From assembly GCA_025330725.1 (NCBI GenBank), contig JAIWND010000003.1, positions 806,001 to 870,000 of the forward strand: 64,000 bases of DNA. The letters are read 5' to 3'. Of this stretch, positions 48,502-59,878 are shown piece by piece. How positions within the stretch are numbered: position 1 is the stretch's first letter; the number at the start of each line of letters is the position of its first letter. The notes below the pieces were generated by a model, which did no database searches, was not told where the DNA came from, and saw only the letters and a program-made list of their open reading frames with translations. Both the position numbers and the translations under genes were made by a program. The DNA is from Chlamydoabsidia padenii. Its lineage: Eukaryota; Mucoromycota; Mucoromycetes; Mucorales; Cunninghamellaceae.

Positions 48502-50569
48502 ATGTCTGATCCGAGTCAGGTAAGTCATATCTCTTGCATCTTTACAAGACAATTCAAAAGATAAAGCTTGAAGATTTATATTCATTCGTTAACTGACATT
48601 TTTGTTTTTATTTGCTAGGCCGCCGCACTAATTGCTGCGAAACGAGCAGAAGTCTTAGCAAAGTTGGCAAGATTCCAGAACAATAATGCATCAGCAGCAC
48701 CACGACCACCACCACCACCACCACCACAACAACAACAACAAAGATCTCAGCAACCAGCACCACCACAGTCATCAGCCTCTTTTCCTCAAGCATCAGCACC
48801 CAGACCTCCAGCTAGTGGGCTAAGTCTGGCGGAAATCCAACGTAAAAAAGACGAAGTTATGAATCGCATCAAGGCAGGTGGACACAAGGCAAGTGCTTGA
48901 CTGAATTGAATCAGGTAGCTGAATCAATTGTTATTAATACTTTTTGTTTTTGATAGTTCAATGAAAGGGCAATGGCTCCTCCACCAATGCCACTCGATTC
49001 TTCTGGTAACTTTGATCTGAAAGCCATGTTGGACAAAGGCATTATCCCAAAACGTGAAACAGAACTCAAGGTAAAAAAAAAAAAGAAGAGAAAAAGAAAA
49101 AGAAAGAGAATATCAAAGTCAATACTATGCAACTGACTAGTTTATTTATTTATATTTATATTGGTATAGGCAAAGACAAGACTGACAGGCAGCTCTTCTA
49201 AACAACATCAACATACTCCCTCGGCATCAGGAACGACAACTTTGAAATCTACTCCTTCAACAAAGAAACAAGGTGCACTAAAGATTGAATCCACACCTGA
49301 ATCATTCACTGATCCCACCAAGAATCCATATTACGACCCTTCATTACCAGTCAACAATGCACCCAAAGGACGACGCGCACGACCATTACGATTTGTCCAA
49401 CCTGGTAAATACATTGAAAAGGGGAATCAAGAACGTGCCAAGGCGATGCTCGAACGACTAAAAGAAGAAGTGGCGGCCAAGGTGAAACAAGCCGGGATGG
49501 AAACTGAAATGGACGTAGCGGACAAGACCTTGAAAAAAGAACCTCCTCCTGTGGCCGAATGGTGGGATGTACCCTTTTTACCAACTCAAAGCTATCAAGA
49601 CTTGGAAAATGATCAAGCTGTGGATCCGGAAAAATTAACCTCTCTAGTGACCTCCTATGTGCATCATCCAGTACCCATCAAACCTCCTAGTGAATTAAAT
49701 GGTAAACCTCCCTCACGTGCCTTGATGCTAACCAAGAAGGAACGCAAGAAACTACGACGACAACGGCGGAATGAATTACAAAAGGACAAGCAGGATAAAA
49801 TTCGACTGGGCCTTCTTCCTCCTGATGCTCCAAAGGTCAAGATCAGTAATTTGATGAAGGTGTTGGGCGACGAAGCGATTCAGGATCCTACAAAGATTGA
49901 AGCCAAGGTACGCAAGGAAATGGAAGAACGACAACGACAACATGACATGGCAAATGAACAGCGGAAACTGACACCAGCGGAAAAACGGGCAAAACTGATG
50001 AATAAGATGTCAGCTGATCAAAGTACTGGTAATGAAGTGGCAGTATTCAAGTAAGTTTTTACATCCAATCATATATATATATATATACATCTTCCTTTTT
50101 AACTCACTTTTTTTTTTTATGTAGGATCAAAAACTGTTCTCATCCAAAACACAGGTATAAGATTGAAAAGAATGCACAACAATATGGATTGACTGGAATC
50201 GTGATTGTACATCACAAGTGTCATATGGTGATTGTGGAAGGTGGACCGAAAAGCATCAAGGCGTACAAGAAACTCATGCTACGACGGATCGACTGGAACG
50301 ACATGCCTGCACCCAAGAACGCTGCGAACATTGACACAACGACAGACGATCACAGGAACTCGGCGATGGATATTGATGGCGATAATGCTTGTTATTTGGT
50401 GTGGACCGGTCAAGTCAAGACAAAGGCGTTTAAAAAGTTTACTTGGCGATCCTTCGAAAGTGAAAAGATGGCTCGACAAGAACTTACCAAATGGCATGCT
50501 GAAAACTATTGGGATGCTGCTCTGATGGCTACGGACGAAGAACTGGCGATGCGACAACCTGATTTGTAG
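48502..50569 (+). CDS. PRP3: U4/U6 small nuclear ribonucleoprotein PRP3
   Basis: Five exons (48502-48519, 48619-48888, 48957-49070, 49170-50050, 50125-50569) encode 575 residues. The first coding exon has only 18 nt (MSDPSQ). A Pro/Gln-rich stretch follows. The PRP3 domain is seen in FTDPTKNPYYDPSL, RRARPLRFVQPGKYIEKGNQ, WWDVPFL and LTKKERKKLRRQRR. The C-terminal DUF1115 ferredoxin-like domain (GIVIVHHKCHMVIVEGGPKS, MLRRIDW) binds the U6 3' overhang and U4/U6 duplex. It is part of the U4/U6.U5 tri-snRNP in the nucleus. The second intron starts with GC (AAG|gcaagt), and a (AT)n run lies in the last intron near 50070. Confidence 0.94.
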
Positions 50570-50995
50570 ATTAATTTAGGATTATATACTGATATCTTTT
50601 ATGTATGACGCGTAGTTGGGTTTGATTTATCGATAACTTTAATAAAGTAGTTGCGATTTTGAAGTATGTATAAATGGTTTACAGTGGGGTATTAAAAACC
50701 TTAATCAGGGGCATCCCAACTGGGGGGAATTGGTTATAATGTAGTCTCAATTTTTGTACCGGAGTGGGTTTATAGTGTATTTGGGACATACATCAGTTGT
50801 ATGATCGATTCATGCACTTTCCTAAATGGTATAAAAAAAGACGCATAATGGGGAAAAGTGTGGGGTCAGCATGTGAAATACTTAAACTCCGACTGTGCAA
50901 TTTCCCACAGAATCCCCTTTTCTTTAAATCTTTCCCCGCCCCCTCTTTTTTTTTTTTTTTTCCTTTTCTTCTTCTTCACTTTATATAAAAACAAC
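50570..50995. other. Intergenic upstream of enoyl-CoA hydratase 2
   Basis: The PRP3 3' end has AATAAAG at about 50640. A CTTAAACTCCGACTG element lies about 105 bp before the next start codon, followed by a T run. No gene is seen. Confidence 0.5.
50880..50892 (+). promoter_or_regulatory. Recurring promoter element upstream of hydratase
   Basis: ACTTAAACTCCGA lies about 105 bp upstream of the start codon, in sense orientation. Confidence 0.4.
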
Positions 50996-52053
50996 ATGCC
51001 TGAAGGATACAAAGTTGATGTGGAGAAGGCTCTAGGACACAAGTCAAAAAGTGAAATTGTAAGTTTGTTATACACACACTTCTAATAATGCAATATTAAT
51101 TATGACACTCTTTTTTACTATTCTCAGGTCGCTTGCAATCGTCGAGACTACCTTTTATACGCTCTTTCTGTTGGTGTCCCTTCAACGGAATTACAATGGC
51201 TTTATGAAAACGGTAAGAAGAAGAAGAAAGAGGATATCAAGAACCTGACTTTATTTGTAAACTAGATCCTCAGTTTGGACCATTACCCTGCTACCCATTA
51301 TCATTGTTACTAAAGTCCGATCACTGGGATGTCAATGTATTCACAGAACGATTCAACTCGGGTGGTGGCATTCCTGGTATTCCTCCTTACAACCCAGATG
51401 CAATTGTCCATGGCGAACAAACTCTGGAGGTGATCACGCCCTTCCCGATCAAAGGTGGACGATTCCGCTCGGTGAAGACGTGCACTGGTGTATACGATAA
51501 GGGTTCAGGTATGGTGATTGCCTCTTCAGTGGATCTCTATGGCGAACACAACAATGTACATTACTGTCGCATGGATAGCAAGATGTTTGTCCGTGGTTAT
51601 GGTGGATGGGGTGGTCCCAAGGGTCCTACCCCGACTCTTTACAAACCCCCAGCGGACCGTGGCCCTGATGCTACCTTGGATTTCCACACTGGTCCTCATC
51701 AAGCCTTGCTCTATCGTCTGTGTGGTGACTTTAATCCTCTTCATGCTGATCCTCAGGTTGCCCAAAGCGTCGGTTTGCCAACTACTATTCTCCATGGCTT
51801 GTGCTCTTATGGTCGCGTCGGTCATGCCATCACTCAACTCTTTGCAAATAACGATCGTCGCCGATTCAAGTCTATCTCGGCTCGTTTTACCAGCCCTGTC
51901 TTGCCTGGTGAAACGGTGTCCTTTGATTTATGGAAGGTGCCTCGGGATGGTCAGTCATTTGGTGTGGTGTTTGTGGGCAGGGTTGGAAATCGGTTGGTTC
52001 TTACTAATGGTTATGCTGTCATCGCAAACGAATTCGACTCATCCAAGCTCTAG
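50996..52053 (+). CDS. Peroxisomal 2-enoyl-CoA hydratase 2 (MaoC-like)
   Basis: Three exons (50996-51058, 51128-51212, 51266-52053) encode 311 residues. Two hot-dog domains are present. The second holds the hydratase-2 motif ALLYRLCGDFNPLHADPQVA, with Asp and His of the catalytic pair, then LPTTILHGLCSYG. The C-terminus is SKL, a peroxisomal targeting signal type 1. It should hydrate trans-2-enoyl-CoA to (3R)-hydroxyacyl-CoA in peroxisomal beta-oxidation. In yeast and animals this activity is usually the C-terminal part of multifunctional enzyme 2 (Fox2). Here it is a stand-alone protein; no dehydrogenase domain is in frame nearby. Confidence 0.92.
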
Positions 52054-52097
52054 GATGTAAATATACTCTTTTACTGTCGTCTAGTCTTTAGTCATAT

Positions 52098-52137
<40 letters not shown>

Positions 52138-52471
52138 ATAATACCAATAAAAGACTCATTTATTACTTGATTACTGTGCTCTGTATTGTATGTATGCGGG
52201 GAAGAAACCTTGTTAGATGGCTGTCTTTATTTGACATACAATCAATCTCTTGATTTCCTTTCTTGGTCATTGCTCCATCGCCGCTTTAAAATTTTAAAGG
52301 GTGACTTGCTGGCGTCCTTGAATCATAACAAAAATTTCTTTTTTTTTCTTTCCAATACTTTAATCTTTTTGACACTTGCTGCGTCTATCCTTATCATCAA
52401 TCCACCTCTTTGACTCAAGTCTATTCCTCTTCTTCTTTATCTCAACCATCTTTTTAATTTTTTAAATAAAC
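52054..52471. other. Intergenic upstream of GYF-domain gene
   Basis: A 36-nt T run (52101-52136) follows the hydratase stop by 47 bp. CGCCGCTTTAAAATTTTAAAGGG at about 52279-52301 combines a GC box with an AT-rich palindrome, about 170 bp before the next ATG. No gene is seen. Confidence 0.5.
52101..52136. repeat. Poly(T) run of 36
   Basis: Thirty-six T residues lie in the 3' region of the hydratase gene. Confidence 0.9.
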
Positions 52472-55400
52472 ATGACTGCTAACATGAACTTTGGACCTGA
52501 ATGGTAAAACCAACAAAAAAAAAAAAAAAAAAAGGCAACGACAACTTCGTACGATGGAGATGGCTCACACTTGTTTGTCCTGTTACTCCATCTTGTTTTA
52601 TATTTAGATACTAATCATCTACTTTATTCACTTGCTTTTATAGGATGCGTGGTGGTTTACCTCAACGTTCCAATACCATGGATTCACACTCATCTCAATC
52701 AACAACAACACTGTCACCCAACTTGACCACTAGTTTGTCTTCCAGTAAAGAAAATGAACAGTTTGGTGGTGATAACGATATTGTATCCCAAGACAACAAT
52801 CTCTTCAAGTACTCTAGAGACTTTATGCTCAGTCTATACCGCCCCATGGATGTACCTGCTCATTTTGAAAAGTTGACCCATGTTGCTGTTGATGAACCTA
52901 TTGGCCCTCTTGCTTTTGTAGACTTGACTGAAGATGAAAAAAGGGTAAAACAGAAATATTTAAGGGTATAGGGTAGGGAATATTGACTAAACACTGTATG
53001 CTTTTTTGTTGGAAATAGTTATTATCTGGTCCTGTCCATGTTGAACCAACTCGTCGTATGGCTAATAGTACTAAGGATGCGGGTAACGGGCAACGATATC
53101 ATCGTGGTAATGATCACTACTCTGCTGATAATGGCTCTGGTCGTCCTATGAACCGAGTAAAAGGTAATAAACTAAAGGAACAAATCACTATGAAACATGA
53201 CACGAAACTGACCTTTTTGTTTGTAAACTCCATCTAGGTCGGCAAGGTTTAGAACATCGCAGGGAAGCATCGGCAGAATCTGGGGTAATGAAGAATGGAG
53301 ATGGGCAAACTGATGGCATTGGTAACGACAACATTGGTAGAAACAATAACAACAACTCGTGGGGTAATCGTGATGCATTTGGATCGTGGGGTGAATCTCT
53401 TAATGGTAATGGTGATGGTGGATTCACCTCTGATAACAAGGATACCGTCCCTCTCTCCTGGTCTCAATCTAGTGGTAGTGGTGATAATGGTATGGGCTTG
53501 AAACCTGACGTTGATCCCTCTGTTGGTAGTGGCCCCTCTTTATCTGATGATGTCTCCTCTTCTCCCGACAAGCACCCAAGTCAATACAAATGGTATTACC
53601 GTGATCCCACCAACAATATACAAGGTCCCTTTGGTGCTCAAGAAATGCAAGACTGGTACAAGGCTGGTTTCTTTGGTCCTTCACTCTGGGTACGTCGGGA
53701 AGATCAAGATCACTTTGAACCCTTGGCTGCGTTTATTGTCAAGATTGGTAATGAAGACGTTTTTATGAGCCAACTACCTATGAAGAAGCCGGTGGCTGAC
53801 CCTTTGGCGGGAATGTCTTCTTCCTTCCGCCCTGTGTCCGATCCCTTTGGTCGATCTGGTGGTCCTGGTCCCTTATTTGGTGGTGGGGTTTCTTCACCTG
53901 GGTTGAACTCTCCTGGTGGATTATTTGGTAACAATCAGGCGACGGACATCTTGACGCCTGGACTAGGAAAATACAGTCCTTTTGGGAACTCTCTGAATCA
54001 GGGACCGGGCTCGAATCCAGATACACCATCCTTACCTTTGGCAAGTCCTTTTGGTAACAACGATACTAATGTATTTGGTGCGCCCTTCCTCGGTCGTGAT
54101 TCTGGTTCACCATGGAGTGAACGTCCTGCGACTCCTTCTTGGCTCAACAACTCTCAATCTGACTTGTTTGGATCGACTTTCCAGCGACAATCTCAACAAT
54201 TACATTCGCCATTATATCATCAACAGCAGAATCAGCAACAGCAACCTATGCAACCTATAATGAATCCTTTATTCCAGCAACAACGTGGTCTTGGTGGTGA
54301 TTCGATGGACTCTCAACAGCAGTTTGCTCAAATGCTTCAGCAACGCCAGCAATCCATGATGAGTCAGCCATTCCAATTACAACAACAAGATCTTCCATCC
54401 TTACATGATCAACCTACTCACCAACCTCATATCGCACAAAATCAATTATTGGGACAATTAAGCAATCATGCATCACCTGTCATTCGCCCTGCTGCTCTGA
54501 ATGGTTGGGGGTCTAGTCCTGGTACTCCTTTGGCAACCGAAGCTCCATCAAGTCCTTGGGGTTCTATTGTCTCTCCGGCTATTCCTCAAAATGTATCTGA
54601 AGAAATACAAGCCAAGGCTCCTGGTCAACAATCTCCTCGATCTCACTTGTCTCCTCAGGTACAACATGTAACTCTTCCATCTACAACTTCTGCTCCTCCA
54701 AAGGCCATCAATTCTCCTCCTCCTCCTGCTGCTGCTGCTGCTGCTTTTACAACTGTTAAAGAAACAACTACTATCACCAATGTACAAGAACAACGTGCCA
54801 TCTCTCCAGCAATTGAAACTATCAAGTCCTCACTCGGCAAGATCAGTTTACACGACATCCAACAAGAACAGGAAAGTCAACGCAAACAAAAGGAAGAAAT
54901 GCTCCGACGACAATTGGAAAAGGAACAACAAGCTGCTGCTGCTGCAATGGCACAAAAGAAATTGGAAGCACAACGTGCCAGCGTCTCTACTACCAAGGAC
55001 AAACCATCTATTCCTCAGCCCATCACCCCAAAGAAGGTTTCTCTGCTGGACATCCAACAAGAAGAAATGAAGAAACAACAAGAAGTCAAGAAACAAGCAA
55101 AGGCCAACAGCAAGATGGCGTCCTCATTACTACAAGAACAACAAAGTCTGAATGGGAACAAGTCTGGATGGTCTGCTAGTGGGTCAGGTTGGGCCAATGA
55201 CTCTTATAAGGGACCCTCTTTGCGCGAAATTCAAGAAATGGAAGCCAAAGAGGCACAAAGAAAAAAGGAAGCCGAACAACGATCCGTCGCTCAACAACAA
55301 TATGCTTCACCTACCTCGACTCCTACCACCTTGTCTTGGGGCGTAGTCACACCATCCAAAAACTCCACTCTCTCCAACACAACAACATCATCATCATCGG

Positions 55401-56160
55401 CGGGAGCTGCCTGGGGCGGCGCTGCAGCACCAAAGAAAACATTGCGGGAAATCCAATTGGAAGAAGAAGAAACCATGCGAAAAAAGACATTGAAACAGCA
55501 ACAACAAGCCATTAAAACTGGATACTCAGCAATGACAAGTGTACCTGTGGATGATGGAACATGGACAAAGGTGGTACCTAAACCCAAGCAAACATCTACT
55601 GGTGATGCTTCAACTATTTCTTCTCGCAACGATGGATGGGATGTGGTGGGTGCTCCTAAAAAGCCTGTAGTGTTGAATCCTCCTTCTGCAGTGGCTCCTC
55701 GTCCTATGGTGGTGACTCAACAACGCAAATCAAATGATCCCAATGGACCTAGTGATGGATTCAAATTGTGGTGCAAACAATCTCTCCGAGATTTAAGTCC
55801 TGGTGTCAATGGTAAGGATGAAAAAAAAAAAAAAAAGATAAAGATGATCTTATTTTGTGGTTTTTGACTCTCTTTCTTATATATGTAGCTGATGAAATCT
55901 TCAAGATGCTTCTCTCCTTCCCCGTGGACAATAGCGTCGGTGAAATCATTCAAGATATTATTTATGCCAACTCTACCTCGATGGATGGACGACGATTTGC
56001 TGCCGAATTCTTAAAACGACGACGGGTGGATATGGCGAACAATGCCAATGCAAAGGCTCCTTCACTACCAACCTCCATTTCGGCTCCAGTAATATCCTCA
56101 GTCGAAGATGACAGCTTCCAGGTGGTCAACAAGAAAGGAAAGAAGAACAAGCCAATGTAG
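52472..56160 (+). CDS. GYF-domain protein (GIGYF/Smy2-like)
   Basis: Five exons (52472-52503, 52644-52944, 53019-53163, 53238-55811, 55889-56160) encode 1107 residues. The GYF domain at about residues 275-325 reads KWYYRDPTNNIQGPFGAQEM then QDWYKAGFFGPSLWVRR, the W-x-Y-x-D...GPF...GFF pattern that binds proline-rich PPG-phi peptides. The rest is Gly/Asn/Ser- and Gln-rich disordered sequence, repeated LREIQxxE helical motifs (SLREIQEMEAKEAQRKKE, TLREIQLEEEE) and a C-terminal segment ending VVNKKGKKNKPM. Homologues Smy2/Syh1 and GIGYF1/2 repress translation and act in mRNA decay and ribosome-collision response in the cytoplasm. The first coding exon is 32 nt. Confidence 0.9.
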
Positions 56161-56340
56161 TTTTAGTATGTATTTTTTTTTTTTTTTTTTTTTAGTTATA
56201 GTTTGTATCAATTTATTATTATTAGTTATAGGAAAATGATTGTCTTTTTATTAAATATATGCTGTTTAAAGCAAACATATTGTTTGTGGTTGGGACTGGT
56301 CGGGTGGGATCATTTGTTTATGTTTTAGAAGTTCTGTACA

Positions 56341-56355
56341 GGCGGACTTTCAAAG
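56341..56355 (-). promoter_or_regulatory. Element-like site cut off from Mo25 by the transposon
   Basis: GGCGGACTTTCAAAG is an inverted form of the recurring promoter element (CTTTGAAAGTCCGCC). It lies 4 bp outside the left target-site duplication of the MULE. Without the transposon it would be about 125 bp upstream of the Mo25 start codon. Confidence 0.35.
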
Positions 56356-56359
56356 TTTA

Positions 56360-56368
56360 TTTTCTTCA
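56360..56368 (+). repeat. Left 9-bp target-site duplication of MULE
   Basis: TTTTCTTCA directly abuts the left inverted repeat. The identical nonamer abuts the right inverted repeat at 59760-59768. Confidence 0.95.
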
Positions 56369-56525
56369 ACGAGACCTTAGCTTCACAAAAAAATCGCGGA
56401 GAATTCAACCCCCGCCAGGCTTTTCGTAGGCACGGGATTCTTTTTCGCGAAAAAAAAAAAAAAAAGGGGGGGGGGACCCTGACAACCAAAAAAAAAAAAA
56501 AAAGTTGGGGCGATCTCAAAGATAA
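56369..56525 (+). repeat. MULE left terminal inverted repeat
   Basis: The repeat begins ACGAGACCTTAGCTTCAC and ends at CGATCTCAAAGATAA. It contains a 16-A run followed by a 10-G run, and GAATTCAACCCCCGCC (56401-56416), a sequence close to the recurring promoter element. Confidence 0.95.
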
Positions 56526-56608
56526 AAATAAAAATAAAAATAAAAATTTTCCTTCCTTTCCTTTTCATACTTCACTTCTACCTCTCTACTTTATTCTTGA
56601 CTTTTATT

Positions 56609-59545
56609 ATGAACACTCCAACTCCCACTGACCCCTCTACACTCATCCGCTGTAGCAGATGCAAAGGCTATAAGCGACACGAACTTTTCATTGGTGTTAG
56701 AGCCGATAAACTGTTTAAAACTTGTTACAATTGCCGTGAAAGAGATGTGCCAGAACCAAAACCTCCCGCTTTTCTTATGTACGACTCTGAAATCCGGCAT
56801 CACTTCTTGGACCCTAGCGAAGTCGGTGACGATGGCGTTTATCTGGCCGCTGATGTTTATATGTCGCCTGTTCTCTACGACTTGACAGATCAGCAAATGC
56901 ACCAAGCAATTTTGGATCTTGTCAAGGATATCGATCACTACGAGTATCACCCGCGGTATATGGCCACGCCTGAGTTGCGACACTGTGTGGCCTTCGAATT
57001 CGTTTGCTCGCAGGATGATCATGGTAAACATGTATAGAAGTCGGTAAAAACATTAATCTCTTTTTTTTTTTTTTTGAAGCTTGCCGCCAATTAGACCAAT
57101 CTATATTGCGACGACGTTATCAACGGATGGATTCATTCGACTGCAGAGGAAAAGTCTTCGGGTTCATTAACCGCAAGTACAGATGGATCAACTTGAACGT
57201 CGTCCATAATATTGACCATGAAAGACCTGAAGCATTGGAGTTGCGTATGATTCGGGCAACTCCCATGCCTCAAGCGATCAAAACATTCATTACCTCGCGA
57301 ATCGATGTCCACGATCTTAATGCTGTGGGCCTGTATGAGAAAGTTGTTGAAGAATTTGGCTACGTTGTTAACCGGGGGCAAGTGTCCTCGGCCTGGCGCA
57401 ATGCGTTCGTGGCGTCGTACAAGAAAGCCGAAGATCAACTTCAATCAAGTCGCATCCTAGTAGAATCGCTACAAGAAGAATTGGATTGTGAGGAGGTAAG
57501 TAACAAGTATGGGTTTAGTGAAGGATTCTGTAGGAAATGGTTGTGGGTGCGAAGAGTAACTAGATATAGGGTATAGTACATAGTAAAGATACTGTAGTGT
57601 AGATTATTTGTCAATATTTACTAATAAACTTATTGATCTACCGTTGCATTTAATATTGAATGATGTACTGTAGTTGATGTTTCGAAACACTGCTGGTGTA
57701 AAGTATTTGGGCTTTAAAACTGGCTTTTTTGATCTCCTTGTTCAAAGCGACCAGGTTACAGAATACCATGTCGACTCGACGTACAAAACGAATCGCGTCG
57801 GTTTTGAACTATTTGGTGTTGTTGCAAATGTCTACGGTTCAGGCTACCCCATTGCTTATCTGATTATGAAGGTTGACAGCAATGCCAATGCCTCATCTGA
57901 ACCATATGCAGATACAGGAAGGATTGCAACCCTGAAAATCTTTTTCAGAGCGATGAAGGATCGGGGTTTGAACCCCACTTTCTTCTTTACCGACAAAGAT
58001 CAAGCTGAAATTGCTGCAATTGAAGCTGTTTGGCCATCCAATGGTCGATCAATTGTTCGTTTGTGTCTTTGGCACTTGAAGAGAGCTGTCAAAACCAAGT
58101 TATCTAAACCAAAAACTACCATTCTCCCAATTTACAATGGATTCGATGCACACAATGAATATGAGTTCGTTGATCCTAGCTTCGTTCCCGTTCACGATGC
58201 TCGAAGAAGGGGCGGAAATCTGTTAGCGACAATAAGCCAGAGAACTATTATATTGGAAATGATGGGGAAACATTACAACATGCACCACATGATTCCCGAA
58301 GGTAAATGTTTTTTCAGTAATTCGGGGCATTTACTAAAAAAGGAATTACAATTCATGCATCAGGTCCGACATATCATCCATCAAATGAAGCAATTCGGAC
58401 GCGTTCGACAGAAGAAATATACAACTACTGCCACGCCAACAACCTTCAGGACACTTGGGCATACCTGTATAGAAACTGGTATACTAAATCTGCATATGAT
58501 CGCTGGGCGAAATCTGCCGTAAACGGTATGATCCCAATCGGAAAAACGACCATGATGATTGAAGCCCACTGGAAAGTTTTAAAACGAACGCACTTGTACC
58601 ATTATAATCGCGCAAGGCTGGACTTGGTTACATTTGTAATCTTGAAACATTATTACAGAAAACTGAAAGTAAAATATCAATCAATGGTGGTGTACCGGTC
58701 TGAAACATCAACATTTGAAGCACGGTTCATGGAAGAATGGATTAAAGGAAGGGCTGCACAGGTTTCCGGGCGCTACTACTCGACAAATTTGTCTCAGTGG
58801 GTATGTGGCTGTCCCGCGTTCTTGCACAGTCCTGTCACACTATGCAAGCATTTAGTGAAAACATATTTGCTAGATCATGATGATTTGGTGAACAGAAGAT
58901 TTTTTATAAAACGATCACACACGCCACCATTCATCAGTTTCCTGCAGGTAATTATATCTAATCGACCTAATTTATTTTAACTATGCTAACTATTTCTACG
59001 CGTAGACCATCAACCCCAATCCTTACCATCCTGGTAATCATCCTCGTGAAGGCGTTTTGCCTCGTCCTCCTATGCGACGTCCGTTATCCTATATTGCACA
59101 TGATGCTGAACCACCGGCACTGATAATCCCACGCCGAAGACTAGAACAGCAACAACCATCACCTTTCACCATCCCTGATTTGGTGATTCCACGCAGAAGG
59201 ATTCCTAGGCGAGATCCAGAAGAAGGTTACCAAGGTAATGATGAAGCCCCTGTCGTAGATGAGGAGCGTAATTTGTTGGCGTTGGAAATCAGGTACAGGA
59301 ATAAGCGTGCCGATGCGAGAAGGCTCAGAGAGCTATTAGCAAGAGTTGAAGAAGAAGAGGAGGAGGCAAGAGGCGAATATGCCAGTTTGTTGGAGGTGTC
59401 AAACCCAACACAAGCAACTGTGTTTTACCGTGCTCAGAATGATGGTAGTGTCGATGCTTACATTGAGGCTGTCATCCGAGAACGCCAACGTACAACTTTA
59501 CCAAGAACGTGGCAAGACGATGATCCATATACAAGACACATCTAG
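56609..59545 (+). CDS. MULE transposase (zinc-knuckle, DDE and SWIM domains)
   Basis: Five exons (56609-57023, 57080-57495, 57674-58301, 58364-58947, 59006-59545) join in frame to 860 residues with no breaks. An N-terminal zinc-binding pair (C15, C18, C39, C42) comes first. The MULE transposase core follows, with candidate catalytic residues D311 (YHVDSTYKT), D384 (FFTDKDQAE) and E553 (MMIEAHWKVLKR), and the CLWH motif at 408-411. A SWIM zinc finger follows at C634, C636, C647 and H649. The tail is rich in PRRR motifs and ends in a Glu/Arg coiled segment. It should bind the inverted repeats and carry out cut-and-paste transposition in the nucleus. Residue assignments are from pattern, not alignment. 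Confidence 0.93.
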
Positions 59546-59607
59546 TTTCAAAAAATAAAATGTCTCAAGTCTTCTTTTTTTATGAGAAAAGCGAAAGAAA
59601 AAAAAAA

Positions 59608-59759
59608 TTATCTTTGAGATCGCCCCAACTTTTTTTTTTTTTTTTTGGTTGTCAGGGTCCCCCCCCTTTTTTTTTTTTCGCGAAAAAGAATCCCGTGCCT
59701 ACGAAAAGCCTGGCGGGGGTTGAATTCTCCGCGATTTTTTTGTGAAGCTAAGGTCTCGT
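59608..59759 (-). repeat. MULE right terminal inverted repeat
   Basis: This is the inverted copy of 56369-56525, with 12 instead of 16 and 8 instead of 10 bases in the adjacent A/G homopolymers and 17 instead of 16 in the second A tract. I saw no base substitution. Confidence 0.95.
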
Positions 59760-59768
59760 TTTTCTTCA
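59760..59768 (+). repeat. Right 9-bp target-site duplication of MULE
   Basis: TTTTCTTCA is identical to 56360-56368 and in the same orientation. It is 111 bp before the Mo25 start codon. Confidence 0.95.
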
Positions 59769-59878
59769 CTCCTTTTTTTCTTTCTATTGGGCTTTTCTTT
59801 CCCTCCCTCCATTCTTTTTTATTTTTATTTTTTATACTTTTTACCTCCTCTCTCTTTTTCTTCTTTGTATTTACTGTT

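Larger units (their letters stand above)
56369..59759 (+). mobile_element. Complete Mutator-like DNA transposon (MULE), 3391 bp
   Basis: The element has terminal inverted repeats of 157 bp (56369-56525) and 152 bp (59608-59759). They are identical except for the lengths of three homopolymers: A 16/12, G 10/8 and A 16/17. A perfect 9-bp direct repeat (TTTTCTTCA) flanks it, which is the target duplication size typical of Mutator-like elements. Inside is one intact five-exon transposase gene on the plus strand. The near-identical ends, clean target duplication and open reading frame indicate a recent and possibly active insertion between the GYF-domain gene and Mo25. Confidence 0.95.

Noticed and set aside
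56369..59759. Inverted repeats as an assembly artefact (palindromic chimera)
   Set aside because: The repeats are bounded by a perfect 9-bp direct duplication and enclose a spliced transposase gene, which is the expected structure of a MULE.
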